DNA from: Hypoxylon rubiginosum
Lineage: Eukaryota > Ascomycota > Sordariomycetes > Xylariales > Hypoxylaceae
Assembly: GCA_902806565.1 (NCBI GenBank)
Contig: CADCXA010000051.1
Span: forward strand, 434,001-498,000
Reading direction: 5' to 3'
Length of the DNA stretch: 64,000 nt
Of the stretch, positions 51,911 through 62,462 are shown in pieces. The translations under genes were made by a program, and so were the position numbers. How positions within the stretch are numbered: position 1 is the stretch's first letter; each line of letters opens with the position of its first letter. The notes under the pieces were generated by a model that worked only from the letters and a program-made list of their open reading frames with translations, made no database searches and was not told where the DNA came from.

Positions 51911-52333
51911 TCATTACAAGCTCGCAGTATCTTTCAAACGGAAACGACGAAACACGATGCCGACCACCCCGAAGACAACTACGATCACTGTTGGCCACCA
52001 GGCATGGTCGAGGAGGAAGCCAAGATTACGACAATCTCTATCCCAGGAACCAACATCTCGCAAACTACTAGGCGCAAAAAACTCTTTAACACTGATTAGG
52101 GTGAACATATTGATCGATATGTGACTGTCCAACCGTATAAGAACAAGATCAGAGTCGACATTCGAGCATGGACCGATTCTCAGGCTAATAGCGACCTTGC
52201 TACAAAGAAGGGCATCTCTTTGACAGTCATGGAATTCGAACAGTTGGTGCACTTGATTCCTGAGATCAAGGAGCAGATCAAAAAGCAAGAGGAACAGCTA
52301 CGGCTAGAGCGACAGCAATACCGACGATATTAA
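51911..52333 (+). pseudogene. PC4/SUB1-type transcriptional coactivator domain with an in-frame TAG
   Basis: The segment 52100-52333 encodes a PC4 p15 single-strand DNA-binding domain: DRYVTVQPYKNKIRVDIRAW, then KKGISLTVMEFEQLVHLIPEI and a charged tail. The same frame is open upstream from 51911 and contains a start ATG at 52004 with a basic stretch TTRRKK, but a TAG stop at 52097-52099 separates it from the domain. The stop sits in the string CTGATTAG, which could be an intron acceptor, yet I found no donor that joins in frame. Either the 5' exon is unidentified, or the gene is broken by one substitution. PC4 homologues assist RNA polymerase II transcription; this one is short and may be a paralogue. 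Confidence 0.55.
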
Positions 52334-52579
52334 ATAGGCCTTATAGGGGTGGGTATCTCCTCGCGACATCGCCTCAATCGGGGAGGTTTGCGTGGCATAA
52401 TTTTAAGTCCAAGAGAGGATCACCGGAAAGACGTTAGAGTGTACCTAGGTAGGTACTTAGATCCTTAGTATGATTACCTACCTAATAAACTTGTCTTCGC
52501 GTTTAAAGCAAATTTCCTAGATAGTGTTTCTGTATAAATGTGTGACTGTGAGTGACACTAAAGAGAATTCAAGCAGCGG
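52334..52579. other. short intergenic region
   Basis: Contains GTACCTAGGTAGGTAC near 52441; no gene seen. Confidence 0.4.
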
Positions 52580-53738
52580 TCATCGGTGGACCTTATCGAG
52601 CCCGCTCCCCTTAATCATCGTCGAGTCTAGCATGCCTTCCCAGCCCAGCCACGACAAGAACCAAGCGACGGTCGACATGCCGCCGCTCCAGATGCTCCGC
52701 TTGGGCGTCGGCCGCAGCAAGTCGCCGACCACCTGCCTCGCGAACGCCTCCGGTTCGACCCAGCGCGCCCCCTGCAGGAACTCGCGGTTCTCCACGCTGG
52801 CCGCCACGGGCCGGTACAGGCTATCATCGGGGATCTTGGTCGGCGGCGTGTTGTCAAACAACTTGGTCCGCACGCCGCCCGTCATCAGGGTAACGAACCG
52901 GACGCCCAGCGGCGCGAGCTCGACGCGCAGGGTCCGCGCGACGGCGTGCACGGCCGCCTTCGACGCATTGTACGTGTCACACGGCTCGATCCGAGTGGCT
53001 TACCTGATTAGAGAAACCCATGGTCACAGATCTTGGCAAGCGCGTATCCTGTATATTGATGTGTGAGTTGGCTGAGGTTGAATGGATGGAGATAACTCGG
53101 ATTGAAACAACAAGACCAACACACGTCAGTCGGGCGCTTAGAGCGGCAATAAGGCAGAAATCAGGTAGCAACCTTGGGATATAAATAGGGCCTTAGATTC
53201 CTGTCTAAATTGAAGGGGATCAAGGACCTTAGGACCCGTAAAGATTATTATATTGAATTGAAGCTATTCCAAGTCTCTGATACAGACCCTTGTCACAGTA
53301 CGCGACCTGGTACGGCGGGCAAAAAACCTCGTTGATGCTGCCGACGGTCGCCACCGCGCCGCGGGCCCGGGCTAGCAGCGGCAGGAAGGCGTGGGTGACG
53401 GCCAGCACGGCCACGACGTTGGTCTCGATGACGCGCCGGAAGTCGTCGACCTTGGCGTCGGCGAAGGGCATCACGTGGTTGACGCCGGCGTTGTTGACGA
53501 GGTAGTCGAGCGACCCGCCCGTGGCCTTCTGCACGGTCGCGAGTGCGGACGCGATGGACGCGTCCGAATTCACGTCGAGCGCGAGGGTTTCGATCCCCAG
53601 CTCGGACAGCGATCGCATCTTGCTCACGTCGCGGGCCGTTGCGAAGACCTTCAATCCCCGCGATTGGAACTCGGCGGCTAGTGCGGCGCCGATGCCACCC
53701 TCGCTACATCCGGTGATGAGAACGGACTTGGGTGGCAT
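52580..53738 (-). pseudogene. short-chain dehydrogenase/reductase split by a solo LTR
   Basis: The coding parts 53738-53298 (147 codons) and 52969-52580 (129 codons plus stop) together make a normal 276-aa classical SDR, probably of the AYR1-like group reducing acyl-dihydroxyacetone phosphate or related ketones. Visible motifs: ITGCSEGGIG for NADP(H), NNAG, the catalytic Ser in VGSINEV, and the Tyr of YxxxK. The LTR entered directly after the catalytic Tyr codon (TAC), so Tyr147 is separated from the NASK that follows. Reading through the insert gives stop codons after about 22 residues. The gene is markedly GC-rich, especially at third positions, compared with its neighbours. The C-terminal part with MTGGVRTKLFDN and a hydrophobic tail is intact, so the lesion is recent. 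Confidence 0.88.
52975..53297 (+). mobile_element. intact solo LTR inserted in the dehydrogenase gene
   Basis: 323 bases, starting TGTCACACGG and ending CCTTGTCACA, i.e. TG...CA ends, flanked by the perfect 5-base duplication GTACG at 52970-52974 and 53298-53302. A TATA box (TATAAATA, 53180-53187) gives plus orientation. No internal retroelement sequence, so it arose by LTR-LTR recombination. Composition is normal and unmutated, unlike the matching LTR at 17559-17881. Confidence 0.92.
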
Positions 53739-54087
53739 TTTGATATGTTATGTGAAACTATCTATGTATCTAGGTGTGTTCACGAGTCGCTAAGAGATCC
53801 CCGTCTCGGAGCTTCGGTCTAGCAGGCTTCATTGAAACGTCGTTAAACCTGGGAACTTGAGGCAATTGGGATTGTGGGGGCTACTCCCCTAATTTCACTG
53901 TCAAATGGACTGGTCTAGACTCTGAGAGATAACTCTTTTGGTCAAATCTTCGTATTCGCAAAGCTACGGACTCTTAGTTACAAACCACCGAAATAGAAGA
54001 TGAGAACCACCGCATTGCGGATAGATCTATGGATATAGAACTCTGGGGCTGTTAGCTTTTATGTCCACGATCAGTACTCCCACGTAT
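53739..54087. other. intergenic region
   Basis: Promoter side of the dehydrogenase and 3' flank of the MYND gene; nothing else seen. Confidence 0.4.
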
Positions 54088-55371
54088 TTATTTGTACTCC
54101 TTGAGCTTCTTCTGGTAGTTTTCCGGCGTTAGGAAGGTCATCGCTTCTACCTTGGCTTGCCGAGTACCAATTTCGGCCGCATGCTCTACCTGGTCGAGGA
54201 AGTCTGCGCAGAAGGCGAAGAAGTTCATGGTCTCGATAAATGATAGGTCTTGTCCGTCCTCCTTAACTACTATCACGTTGTTGATGTCAATCTGCCACTC
54301 GAACGGCGCAAACCCCCAAGTGGGATCATCAATGTTGATATTCAACATCATCCAGCAAGCTTTCTGGTTGCCCCAATCCGCAAATCTCTCTGCGTTTTTG
54401 CGTAATCGAAGAGGCATGCCGACTAGGCGGGAAATGGGCGAGATATCTCCATCGCCGTTGCGAATGGGATGATTGCGAGGCACTCTAACTTGGCGCACGT
54501 CCGAGCCCTTTTCTTGACAGTCAAGTTGAACTCCCTGAATTGTTTCTCGAACATCATTGCTAGAGTTGGGTGCGGCGCTTGTGGTGGCCGTGGTGCTGCT
54601 CTTGTTGCCTCCATTGCTGCCTTTACGCTGATCGTCCTTGGATACTCCTTCGGTTGCTGCAGGAGGTGGAGTGCCATCCCCTAGGTCCAGTCCTTTGAAT
54701 CCGAACTTTGACAGAAGAGCCTGCATATCGGACGGCATCTGCTGTCTTTCGTAACAGAGTGAATGATCGATGACGCTTCTGAAATCGGCGAGAGTCGCAT
54801 CGGTGTATTGCAAAATAGGACCGCCGAGGAGGTCGCCGTCGTCGTCGTCGTCCGGTGGCTCTTCTCGTGAGATGGCTAGAACAAGCACAGGGCCTTTCCA
54901 GTGACGTTTCTCTGGACCATGAGGTTCGACGGTGGCATTTATGCTAGCCGTGGTATGCGATCCGTCGTTGCAGAAGTTGTCTCGGTAATGGAACTCGATC
55001 ATCCGAGAAGAGTGCTGCTTGAGACGATGGTTCCATGAGATCTTAGTCAAACCTAGCAAGTCATTCGCGTTTCTCGTGAGGAGTTTCCGCATGAGAGGCA
55101 TTTCAAGAATGCCTGGATCGCTGTTTACTTCATCCTCTGGCGTGTGATGGATCCAAACGAGTTTGGGAGTTGGCTTGTCTTCCGGGAAGTAGATGGCTCT
55201 CACGTGGGAAGGGGTTGGACGAGCCTCCTCATTGGCGATGGCGTGACAGAGTAGTTTGTGGGATTTCCAGTCGCTCTTCTGGCACTCCTTGGAGCAGTAA
55301 CAGCAGCTCTTGCAGGCGACACAGGCCTTACCACCCTCCTTCCAGCATACGGCGCACTTGTTCAGAGACAT
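54088..55371 (-). CDS. MYND zinc-finger protein, 427 aa
   Basis: Single exon. A complete N-terminal MYND finger: C6-x2-C9, C17-x2-C20, C26-x3-C30, H38-x3-C42. The finger mediates protein-protein contacts. The remaining 380 residues have an acidic run (PPDDDDDGD), a Ser/Thr/Asn-rich linker around residues 240-280 (GGNKSSTTATTSAAPNSS), and a C-terminal region with WMMLNINIDDPTWG and NNVIVVKEDG. I see no SET or other catalytic domain. Proteins of this layout are numerous in filamentous fungi and mostly uncharacterised. No signal peptide. The 5' side has a pyrimidine-rich leader and no close neighbour. Confidence 0.85.
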   Translation of the reverse strand: MSLNKCAVCWKEGGKACVACKSCCYCSKECQKSDWKSHKLLCHAIANEEARPTPSHVRAIYFPEDKPTPKLVWIHHTPEDEVNSDPGILEMPLMRKLLTRNANDLLGLTKISWNHRLKQHSSRMIEFHYRDNFCNDGSHTTASINATVEPHGPEKRHWKGPVLVLAISREEPPDDDDDGDLLGGPILQYTDATLADFRSVIDHSLCYERQQMPSDMQALLSKFGFKGLDLGDGTPPPAATEGVSKDDQRKGSNGGNKSSTTATTSAAPNSSNDVRETIQGVQLDCQEKGSDVRQVRVPRNHPIRNGDGDISPISRLVGMPLRLRKNAERFADWGNQKACWMMLNINIDDPTWGFAPFEWQIDINNVIVVKEDGQDLSFIETMNFFAFCADFLDQVEHAAEIGTRQAKVEAMTFLTPENYQKKLKEYK

Positions 55372-56421
55372 CGTACTTGACAGTCCGTGCTAAATGTTGA
55401 CGAGTTAGAAGTAGCGCATACACCAGACTACCAGGCTTGTATAAAAGGGAGGGTAACGTAAAGCGATAAAATACGTACGACCTCTTCTTTATGAAGCCGT
55501 TGTATTGCACACGTAGGAAGCAGGTGATGATGTAGAAAGCTTGGTTTCGGAATCTCAGAGCTGAATGCGAAAGTCGATCGAAAAGAGGACTCCCCAGCGC
55601 ACAGACCTCATAGGTGGCTGCCTAGGACAAGTTGGCACTCTTCACTTCAGGTTAACCAGTGAAGAAATATCACAGCCTCTATATTAGTTTGTACGGGTAA
55701 GGAGGAGTGTACGGTTAGGCTGCAAACAAGCAATCGCGCCGTTTGTATGTGCACCCCAGTCTGCCAGCCTGGATACTTGCCTAGGTCCATGCAGCCTTCC
55801 GGCTTTCCGGCCTTCCGATCTTCTTTACTTAGGTCCTGGGTACCCAGGTAGTAAGCAGCCATGTGCAGTTCCTACCTAGGTACTTAGGTATGGCGGCTTC
55901 TATTTGTTCTGCATTAACAAGCAATTTAGGCCCGGCAATCCGTAGAGAGGATGCCTACCGCCTAGGTATTCATAGGTATTGATACAAGCTAATTTTCGTT
56001 TGAGCTTGTATCCAAAAGTTATCTTCTAGCCAATCAAGTCTCAAACCCAACCCGCGTATGTGGCTAATTGGTTGCCTGGTGCCAGCAGAATCCGGCTTGT
56101 TGCGGTGCCGCGTCAAGGGGCGGTCTCGGCGATGGAGCACACAAGCATCGGACACTGTCCGGAGCCACCGGTCAAAGCAGCCAATATAGAGAAACACAAG
56201 AATTATTTCGAAGCAGCTCGAAACGTCTGTCCCTGATGGGTTTACCCCAGTTCTCGGGCGCGTTTGTCTACTCCGCTAACCTTTCACCCATACACAGAAT
56301 AAAGCATGAAATGGTGAGGTTAGCTATCTCCCACATAAAATCTGTTTGAATACCTGGCTCCTAAGTACTTAATATATATCTACCTAGGAAACTACCTACC
56401 TAGGTAGATATGCGTACAAGT
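55372..56421. other. intergenic region, no supported gene
   Basis: Several palindromic ACCTAGGTA clusters (55875-55890 and 56383-56408). Frames up to 93 codons are present but carry no domain or splice support. Confidence 0.4.
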
Positions 56422-56943
56422 CATGGTCAAGATACAAGAGCACAACGTAGGTCGACATACTCAAAATGGAGCTGATGGCCCTTTTGCTTTGCTCGAAGCT
56501 GCAGAATACGGCCGCCACTGACGCTGATCTCAATATCGTGCCGCATACGACTTTCGTCAACAAATAACTAGACGCACTAATTGGCCGAGCACGAGTGGCT
56601 ACGATGCATATAGAACTGCTCAACGACAAGACCAGATTTAACTCCACTCTTTAGTACTTGTTCGTCAAGCTACCTGGCACCTTTGCCATCCGTGCGATAA
56701 CGCGACCTGAACGCGAGAGGAGCATCCTAGGTGTCCGGAACCGCACTTTGGCCAGCGCCACGGCGCTGCGCGCGGAGAACCATGAGAACAACAATAAACT
56801 AATGCCAATACGTCGGAGTTTCGACTTCAGTAAGTCAAGGAAAACGTCTTCAATGACTCGTTGCTTGTTTAGATATAACGATTTCATGCAGAACGAATGT
56901 GTCCAGAAGTCATATCACGATTCACGATACTCAGATTTGATTT
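56422..56943 (+). pseudogene. relic of an unidentified gene with two RIP-type stops
   Basis: A frame from ATG 56422 (MVKIQEHNVGRHTQNG) ends at a TGA near 56518; a second frame through the same place continues with DADLNIVPHTTFVNK, then TAA, then LDALIGRARVATMHIELLND, then TAG, then YLFVKLPGTFAIRAITRPER and on to a clean donor (GTAAGT, 56830). A possible second exon starts after TTTAG near 56871. Both stops would be Gln codons (CAA, CAG) before a single C->T change, as RIP makes. The family is not recognised. I infer a decayed gene with one frameshift and two nonsense changes; a chance open frame cannot be excluded. Confidence 0.35.
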
Positions 56944-57420
56944 GAAAGAGGATCGAATACGGTATGAAGTCGACTGTGCATTATGATTATAGTGCAAAAT
57001 TCAACTAATTAGAGTGGTACTTATATGACGACGTGGCTTGAAGAGGCTGCATATGGTCATCGCCAGGCGGAGATAAGGGGTAAAAAAAGGAAACTGTAGG
57101 GGAAACGTCGTGTAACAAGTCATAGGTCACTCAACTGGTCGCTTTGATCTCATCTAACATGATGTAGGTATTATCTTGTTGAATGAATAGCGACAATAAT
57201 TAACTACATCTCTAATAAATAGACGCAATAAATATGCAACGTAAACTGTTGAGCGTACCGTAACACCGCGCTACACATGTAGTCTTACAAAACCATGGAC
57301 TGGAACGAAACACACGGAATCCATCAGCCACCTGTCGCATACCGTCGGGCTTTAAAATACATGACAGTCGGAGGTATGATTACCTCACCCGATCGACCGA
57401 GCCCTAAGATTCAAACATAA
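56944..57420. other. intergenic region
   Basis: 3' flank of the FAD monooxygenase; no gene seen. Confidence 0.4.
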
Positions 57421-59022
57421 TTACTCCAGCCATCTCAGAAGCTCACTAAGTTCCGTGAGGAACCCAATGTGTTCCACGTATCCATCAGGTCTGATATAGG
57501 CATAGGATGGTTTCGACGCACCAAATTCTTTATGTAAGTGGTTCCCAATGTCCGTATATCCGGACGCGCTGTCGGAGCCGGCTGGTTCGCTTAGGATCAT
57601 ATGGAGCTTAGCTCTGTCGAGGTTCTGGTTCTCAAATTGAGACTGAGCCTCCAGCAGATCTTCTTTCGTGGCGGCACTAGCGCCGACTCCAGCGAGAAGC
57701 ACCAGGTGGTATGCGTCCGGCGTGATAAGTTCCAGGAAATACTTTTCTTTCCCCGCGCTCCGGATCAAGTTGTCGGGGACTCGGTCGCCTCCCACGACCG
57801 AGCCGGAAAACCCTGGGGCCGTCGCTACGACAGGGCTAGCCTTATAGCTGATACCAAATTCGGATATGAACTTGTAAATGTTGACGCGACGATTCCGACT
57901 GCTGACAAACCATGGTAAGACCCATGTGAACAGCAAATTGCGGAAGGTCACGAAAAAGGGGTTGGAAGAACACCCCCAAGTGAACATCTTGTCGGAGGTT
58001 TCCAGCAGATTCTGGCCGATCGGGCGACGTTCCCGGTCGTAGCTGTCAAGGAACGAGTCAGGCCGTTGACCACGGATCACTTTGGCTAGCTTCCAGCCTA
58101 GGTTGACAGAATCTTGAATACCGGTATTCATCCCCTGAGCACCGGCTGGCGAGTGAATATGCGCTGCGTCGCCCGCGACGAATAGTCGACCGTCGCGGTA
58201 ACTATTCACGCCCCGATGATGGAGGTGAAACTGAGTGATCCACGTCGGATTGTACAATTCGCCTGCGTCCGGATGAAGTTGGTTCAGCATGGTTTGAAAG
58301 TCCTCGAGTTTCGGATCTTCATTCCCCTTGGGACCCATGCGTGATACTACAACTCGACATGTGCCATTCTGCAGAGGGAAGACGGCAAGAGATCCTCTGC
58401 CCATGCAGAGGGAGAAGCGGTTCCATGGAATGTTCGCGTTTCTGATAGAAGCATCGCACAGGATGAAGTCTTGCGGATAGGCTGCACCTTGAAAAGTGAG
58501 CCCTGTTGCTGCGCGTCTCACGCTGCTGTGCGCTCCATCGGCGCCGACGACGTATTTCGCACGGATGGTCTCTTCGGTGCCATCCGGTCTGCTTAGTTTG
58601 ACAGTGGCGCCTTTGGAATCCTGCACGACAGACTGCGCCTCCAGTCCACGCTCAACGGCGAAGCCGCGCTTTGCAAGACATCCATCCAAGAACTCTTCTG
58701 TGTCGACCTGCGAGATGATGAGGATAAGGGGAAACGCCGTGTCCTGGGCGAGACCGGAGATGTCCACATCTGCCGCTTTCTTGCCATTGAGATAGAATGT
58801 GGTGCCGCTGCTTAGGTTGCCTTGCGAAACCAACCTTCGCACATCTCCATGCCTGTTTAATAGCTCCAAGGTGCGCGGTTGAACACCCAAAGCCCTCGAC
58901 TTGTCCGACCGTTGAAGTTCCCTGTCGACGATGCGAAAGGAGATCCCATGAACAGCTAGTTCCAGCGCCAATGTCACACCTGTCGGCCCTCCGCCCACGA
59001 TTAATACGTCCGTCTCTTGCAT
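57421..59022 (-). CDS. FAD-dependent aromatic monooxygenase (PheA/TfdB type)
   Basis: Single exon of 533 aa. Rossmann motif VLIVGGGPTG at residues 7-16 followed by the acidic end IVDRE, the DG motif YVVGADGAHSSVRR at 157-170, and the GD motif GRLFVAGDAAHIHSPAGAQGMNTG at about 278-301. The C-terminal 150 residues resemble the thioredoxin-like lid found in phenol hydroxylases. Enzymes of this group hydroxylate aromatic rings with NAD(P)H and oxygen and occur both in catabolism and in secondary-metabolite clusters. It lies 3.1 kb from the RiPP precursor on the same strand; ustiloxin clusters also contain flavin monooxygenases but of a different subgroup, so membership is only possible. No introns, complete length. 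Confidence 0.9.
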   Translation of the reverse strand: MQETDVLIVGGGPTGVTLALELAVHGISFRIVDRELQRSDKSRALGVQPRTLELLNRHGDVRRLVSQGNLSSGTTFYLNGKKAADVDISGLAQDTAFPLILIISQVDTEEFLDGCLAKRGFAVERGLEAQSVVQDSKGATVKLSRPDGTEETIRAKYVVGADGAHSSVRRAATGLTFQGAAYPQDFILCDASIRNANIPWNRFSLCMGRGSLAVFPLQNGTCRVVVSRMGPKGNEDPKLEDFQTMLNQLHPDAGELYNPTWITQFHLHHRGVNSYRDGRLFVAGDAAHIHSPAGAQGMNTGIQDSVNLGWKLAKVIRGQRPDSFLDSYDRERRPIGQNLLETSDKMFTWGCSSNPFFVTFRNLLFTWVLPWFVSSRNRRVNIYKFISEFGISYKASPVVATAPGFSGSVVGGDRVPDNLIRSAGKEKYFLELITPDAYHLVLLAGVGASAATKEDLLEAQSQFENQNLDRAKLHMILSEPAGSDSASGYTDIGNHLHKEFGASKPSYAYIRPDGYVEHIGFLTELSELLRWLE

Positions 59023-62000
59023 GACTACAAGTTTCTCTGAGCCTGTGTCGAATGTTCCCGACTTAGAGAGTTAGGTTCTTGGGGTTAGGATTGCCATGGG
59101 AAGAAATTAGTCCGGACACGTCCAGGACGTAGCCCTACCTAGGTGGCGTAGATATTTGAATCAAAAAAGCACCATCCGAATATCCCTTAGCATGTCTACC
59201 TGATATTAGGATAGATCAACAGGCCGTTAGAAAATAGCCTGCCCCCCTCCCTAAATAGCGCATGACGCGTCGATGTCATATTGATCGGGTTGTTCCTTTG
59301 ATGCATAAGACTTGTTAAGGCATCTATTTTCAGGAGTGGAGGAGTGGAGGATTACAATCCCGCCTGTCGAATACTTCTACGATATCATGCTACCTTTAGC
59401 ACCTAGACAAGAAACAGCGAAACAGCGGTGGGCTGCATTTATTCACCCACCCAATTACACCGATTGCCGATGGCAGCGTCGTATGTGTAGAACCATGGGT
59501 GCGGGTAGATTACAATACTAATTTATATAGGACCGCTAGTGTAGCTTGCCCTTTGAACATGGCCTGCATCATAGGCCAGTTGAGAGTAAGCCATGCGCAC
59601 CGGACGTCCAATTAAAAGTAGACACCCTTCGGCATATCGATCGACGGGGTACATAGAGGCGTCAGGATCTAAAACATATTAAAAAGGGATCCTCATTCCT
59701 AATGGTCTAACGAGACCAGGGTGGCTGGGATATTTTTCAATAGCCTGAACTAGCCCTAGCTCCCAGGCTCCATCAATTCCTAGGCACGGCGTATCTTTGA
59801 AGATCCTCGCGCACACGCCTAGAGCTGAGAAGGATTGCCAATACCAAGTGGGAAGAAGAAATGTATTAATTCAGATGAGAAGCATATGATAATTGCTTCT
59901 TTAGCTTACCTACCTGGTAGGTAGTCGGTTCGGATACCGAATTTCGCCTGGCGAAGGAGCTGACAGATCGTATCATTTATCACCTTGTTGCATCGGAGTT
60001 ATTTCTGCAGAGCTCTTTTCCCAACCAAGGGTCTGCATATATTCTGCATATTAACCCACCCCTTAGATAATCGGTGAGAACAGCATCAGATTTCGGCACA
60101 TTCGCTGCATCATGTAGTGGAACAAGTTCTTCACAGAGCTCGGTGTCATTCTTGGTAGGAAACACGTAATGAAGTTCAAGTCACGAAGAGGATACAATCA
60201 CCTAACTAAGCTTTGTCATAATAACTGATTATTTCGCATCGGTCCCTATTTATTTCATTGAAGAGCAATGCACTTCTAGTCACGCTTCTTTCTCACTTCT
60301 TCTGGAGTTCAATAGAGGTTCGCCGTAAGACATTCGTCATCTTACGTGAAGCACGCAGAGCCACATTCCATATCTCCGGCGACCGTCAGCACGGCAAACG
60401 GTGAGCTTAGCTCCGTCCTATATATTGCTCGGGACCGAAAGGACTATAGTGACAATCAAGAGGAAGTAGTTTTATATCATGAATGTTTTTAGTCAGAGTT
60501 TCCGGTGGCTGCAAAGACGCGTCAATACCTAGGTGGTTTCGACGATATGGCAAACCCACTCCGAGCTTCCCAATAAGCTGTTGCTAGTTCCCAGGCTATT
60601 CAAAGAAATGCACTTATCTACATGAATCCTAACAGGAGTTAACCCGGGAATGCGACGTATGTGAGAGCCTAGATCTTCAACACGCTTGAATTAGTTTGAG
60701 GGTTGAAGAGCCACCAAAAGGGGATGATGGGAGCCCAGTGCTAATACGGCAGAGCCCGGTGTACAACACGGCCTGCCTCGATAACTATCCGCACCGAGGT
60801 TAGGAACAAAGAGAAGGGAAAGAAGAAATAAATCACTAAATTACCAGAGGTACTATTATGCCGCCCCTATTTTTCGTTCAGATTCTAACCTTGGTAATAC
60901 TCGACACTACGGCCCGTAAAGCCTATATACTGTTTTTCTAAGCTATTAGAGGATTAAGTCTAGAAATATCAAACTCTATATATGCTTGAGGATTTTTCTA
61001 GGGGTTATATCGCCATTTGCTGGATACCTAGTATTTACCTACGGTATTACACTCATTTTCGTGAATGTCACAACGTAGACCTTTTAGATAGCTCTAAACA
61101 TACCCACCTAAGGTACCTAGATATTGAGTTTATTGTTCATGAAGTGACTGACTGCCTACCTAAAGTAGGTAGGTAGGTAGCTAATGCATTAACTTTCTCC
61201 TTCTCACCTTAGGATAAAGGACACACATTGACTTCCTTCCATACCCAAGAACCGGATTAACAACACCATTTTTCTTTTAGGAAAATTGTTTAGAGACTTG
61301 ACTTATTTAGAGAATGTTGAGTTATACATAGCAAATACCTTGACTCCGATAACCACGAGTGACAACGAGAAGGAGTTGAAAAGAATGGGTCCGAAGTCGC
61401 GTAGCCGTAAAACATATAAAAGAGATAGTGTGAGTAGTAGTGTACCGAACTTAGAGATGTGTGTCATAACTTCAAACCCCATTCAGGCTCTCTGCCTCCT
61501 GTGATGAGACTTCAATTCTAAACGAAGAGATCATATAGTGCCGTCTAGCAGCGATCTTCAGACTAAGGTGAATTCCTTGTCTTCATATCTGCTAGAATAT
61601 TTCCACCTTATCCGGGCTCGAATTATGAGTAGGGCTACGGACCTGTTAGTTGCCCTTAGAGCTTAGATAGGAGTCACTAACCTAGATCCCCATGGCCTGG
61701 ATAGGGGGCTAAGGGGCCTGGATAGAGGTTACGGGCTTATTGGTATTAAGGAAGGGATGAACTTGGGAGGTAGGCGTATAGGTCCCTTTGTCCGACCTCT
61801 TATATATACATAGGACTTAGTAACCCCCTAGGTTCATAGCTCTAATGGAAACTTTATAATTGCCTCTCCCTCGGCTCCAAGCTCTTAGCTCTCTGACCTT
61901 GCTTGCCACCATGTGGCGCCCCTTTAATCTCTTATCATAAATGCTGTACTCCCACCTCTTTGGATAGCCAAAGTTGGTTATATTTGTCGGGTTTAATTTG

Positions 62001-62132
62001 ATGGATTGATAATACTATCACTAGCTTGTTATAAGTTTCTAGTTATCATTGACCCTACCGCGTCTCACTGTGCCTTAGACTCGATGATGGTGTTGTTTTA
62101 TCCCTCTCAGTGACCCACGAGACTGGTCCGGA
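59023..62132. other. 3.1-kb region without a recognisable gene
   Basis: Normal composition. Frames of 60-72 codons (59312, 59980, 60982, 61286) show no domains, signals or splice joins that I could support. Palindromic CCTAGGT/ACCTACCT motifs recur (59138, 60527, 61106, 61160-61180). It may contain decayed genes or non-coding RNA that I cannot recognise. Confidence 0.4.
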
Positions 62133-62462
62133 TTACTCAGTCTCGTCCGCCTCAGCAATCTCCTTGTAGGTAGGCCTGTACTGACGTTCCTCAAGGCCAG
62201 TCTCATTTCCTTCGTCAATCTCCTTGTAGGTGGGTCGGTACTGACGTTTCTCAACGTCGGCCGGCTCTCCTTCAAGAGCCTTCCCGACCTTGAGAGTAGG
62301 CCTGTACTGGCGCTCAGCGAGTCCTGTAGAAACCTAGACCTCATATGTTAGACTGAGGCTCATGAGGAAGGTCTCACACGGTTTATCAAAATTACCTACC
62401 TCAACAGGTGCTGCGAACGCAACGGCAGCAAGGCCGGAAAGGAAGATAACCGAGGCACGCAT
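62133..62462 (-). CDS. RiPP precursor peptide with three QYRPT(Y/L)K cores (dikaritin-like)
   Basis: Exon 1 62462-62400 (21 codons) encodes a signal peptide (MRASVIFLSGLAAVAFA, then APVE). A 66-base intron (GTAGGT, branch TCTAAC, acceptor TCTAG) precedes exon 2 62333-62133; total 87 aa. After the leader come three repeats of 16-22 residues: AER-QYRPTLKVG, EKR-QYRPTYKEID and EER-QYRPTYKEIA, joined by acidic spacers. Secretory leader, tandem core, and cleavage at KR are the layout of ustiloxin, phomopsin, asperipin and epichloecyclin precursors, which are cut by the Kex2 protease and cyclised through Tyr by UstYa-family oxidases. Only the middle copy has a canonical KR; the others have ER. Copy 1 carries Leu in place of the second Tyr. 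A divergent UstYa gene lies 1 kb away. The core is not one I know. Confidence 0.85.

Noticed and set aside
59312..61504. Short frames in the 3.1-kb gap beside the RiPP precursor
   Set aside because: Checked for a second precursor or tailoring enzyme; no signal peptide, repeat core or enzyme motif was seen.
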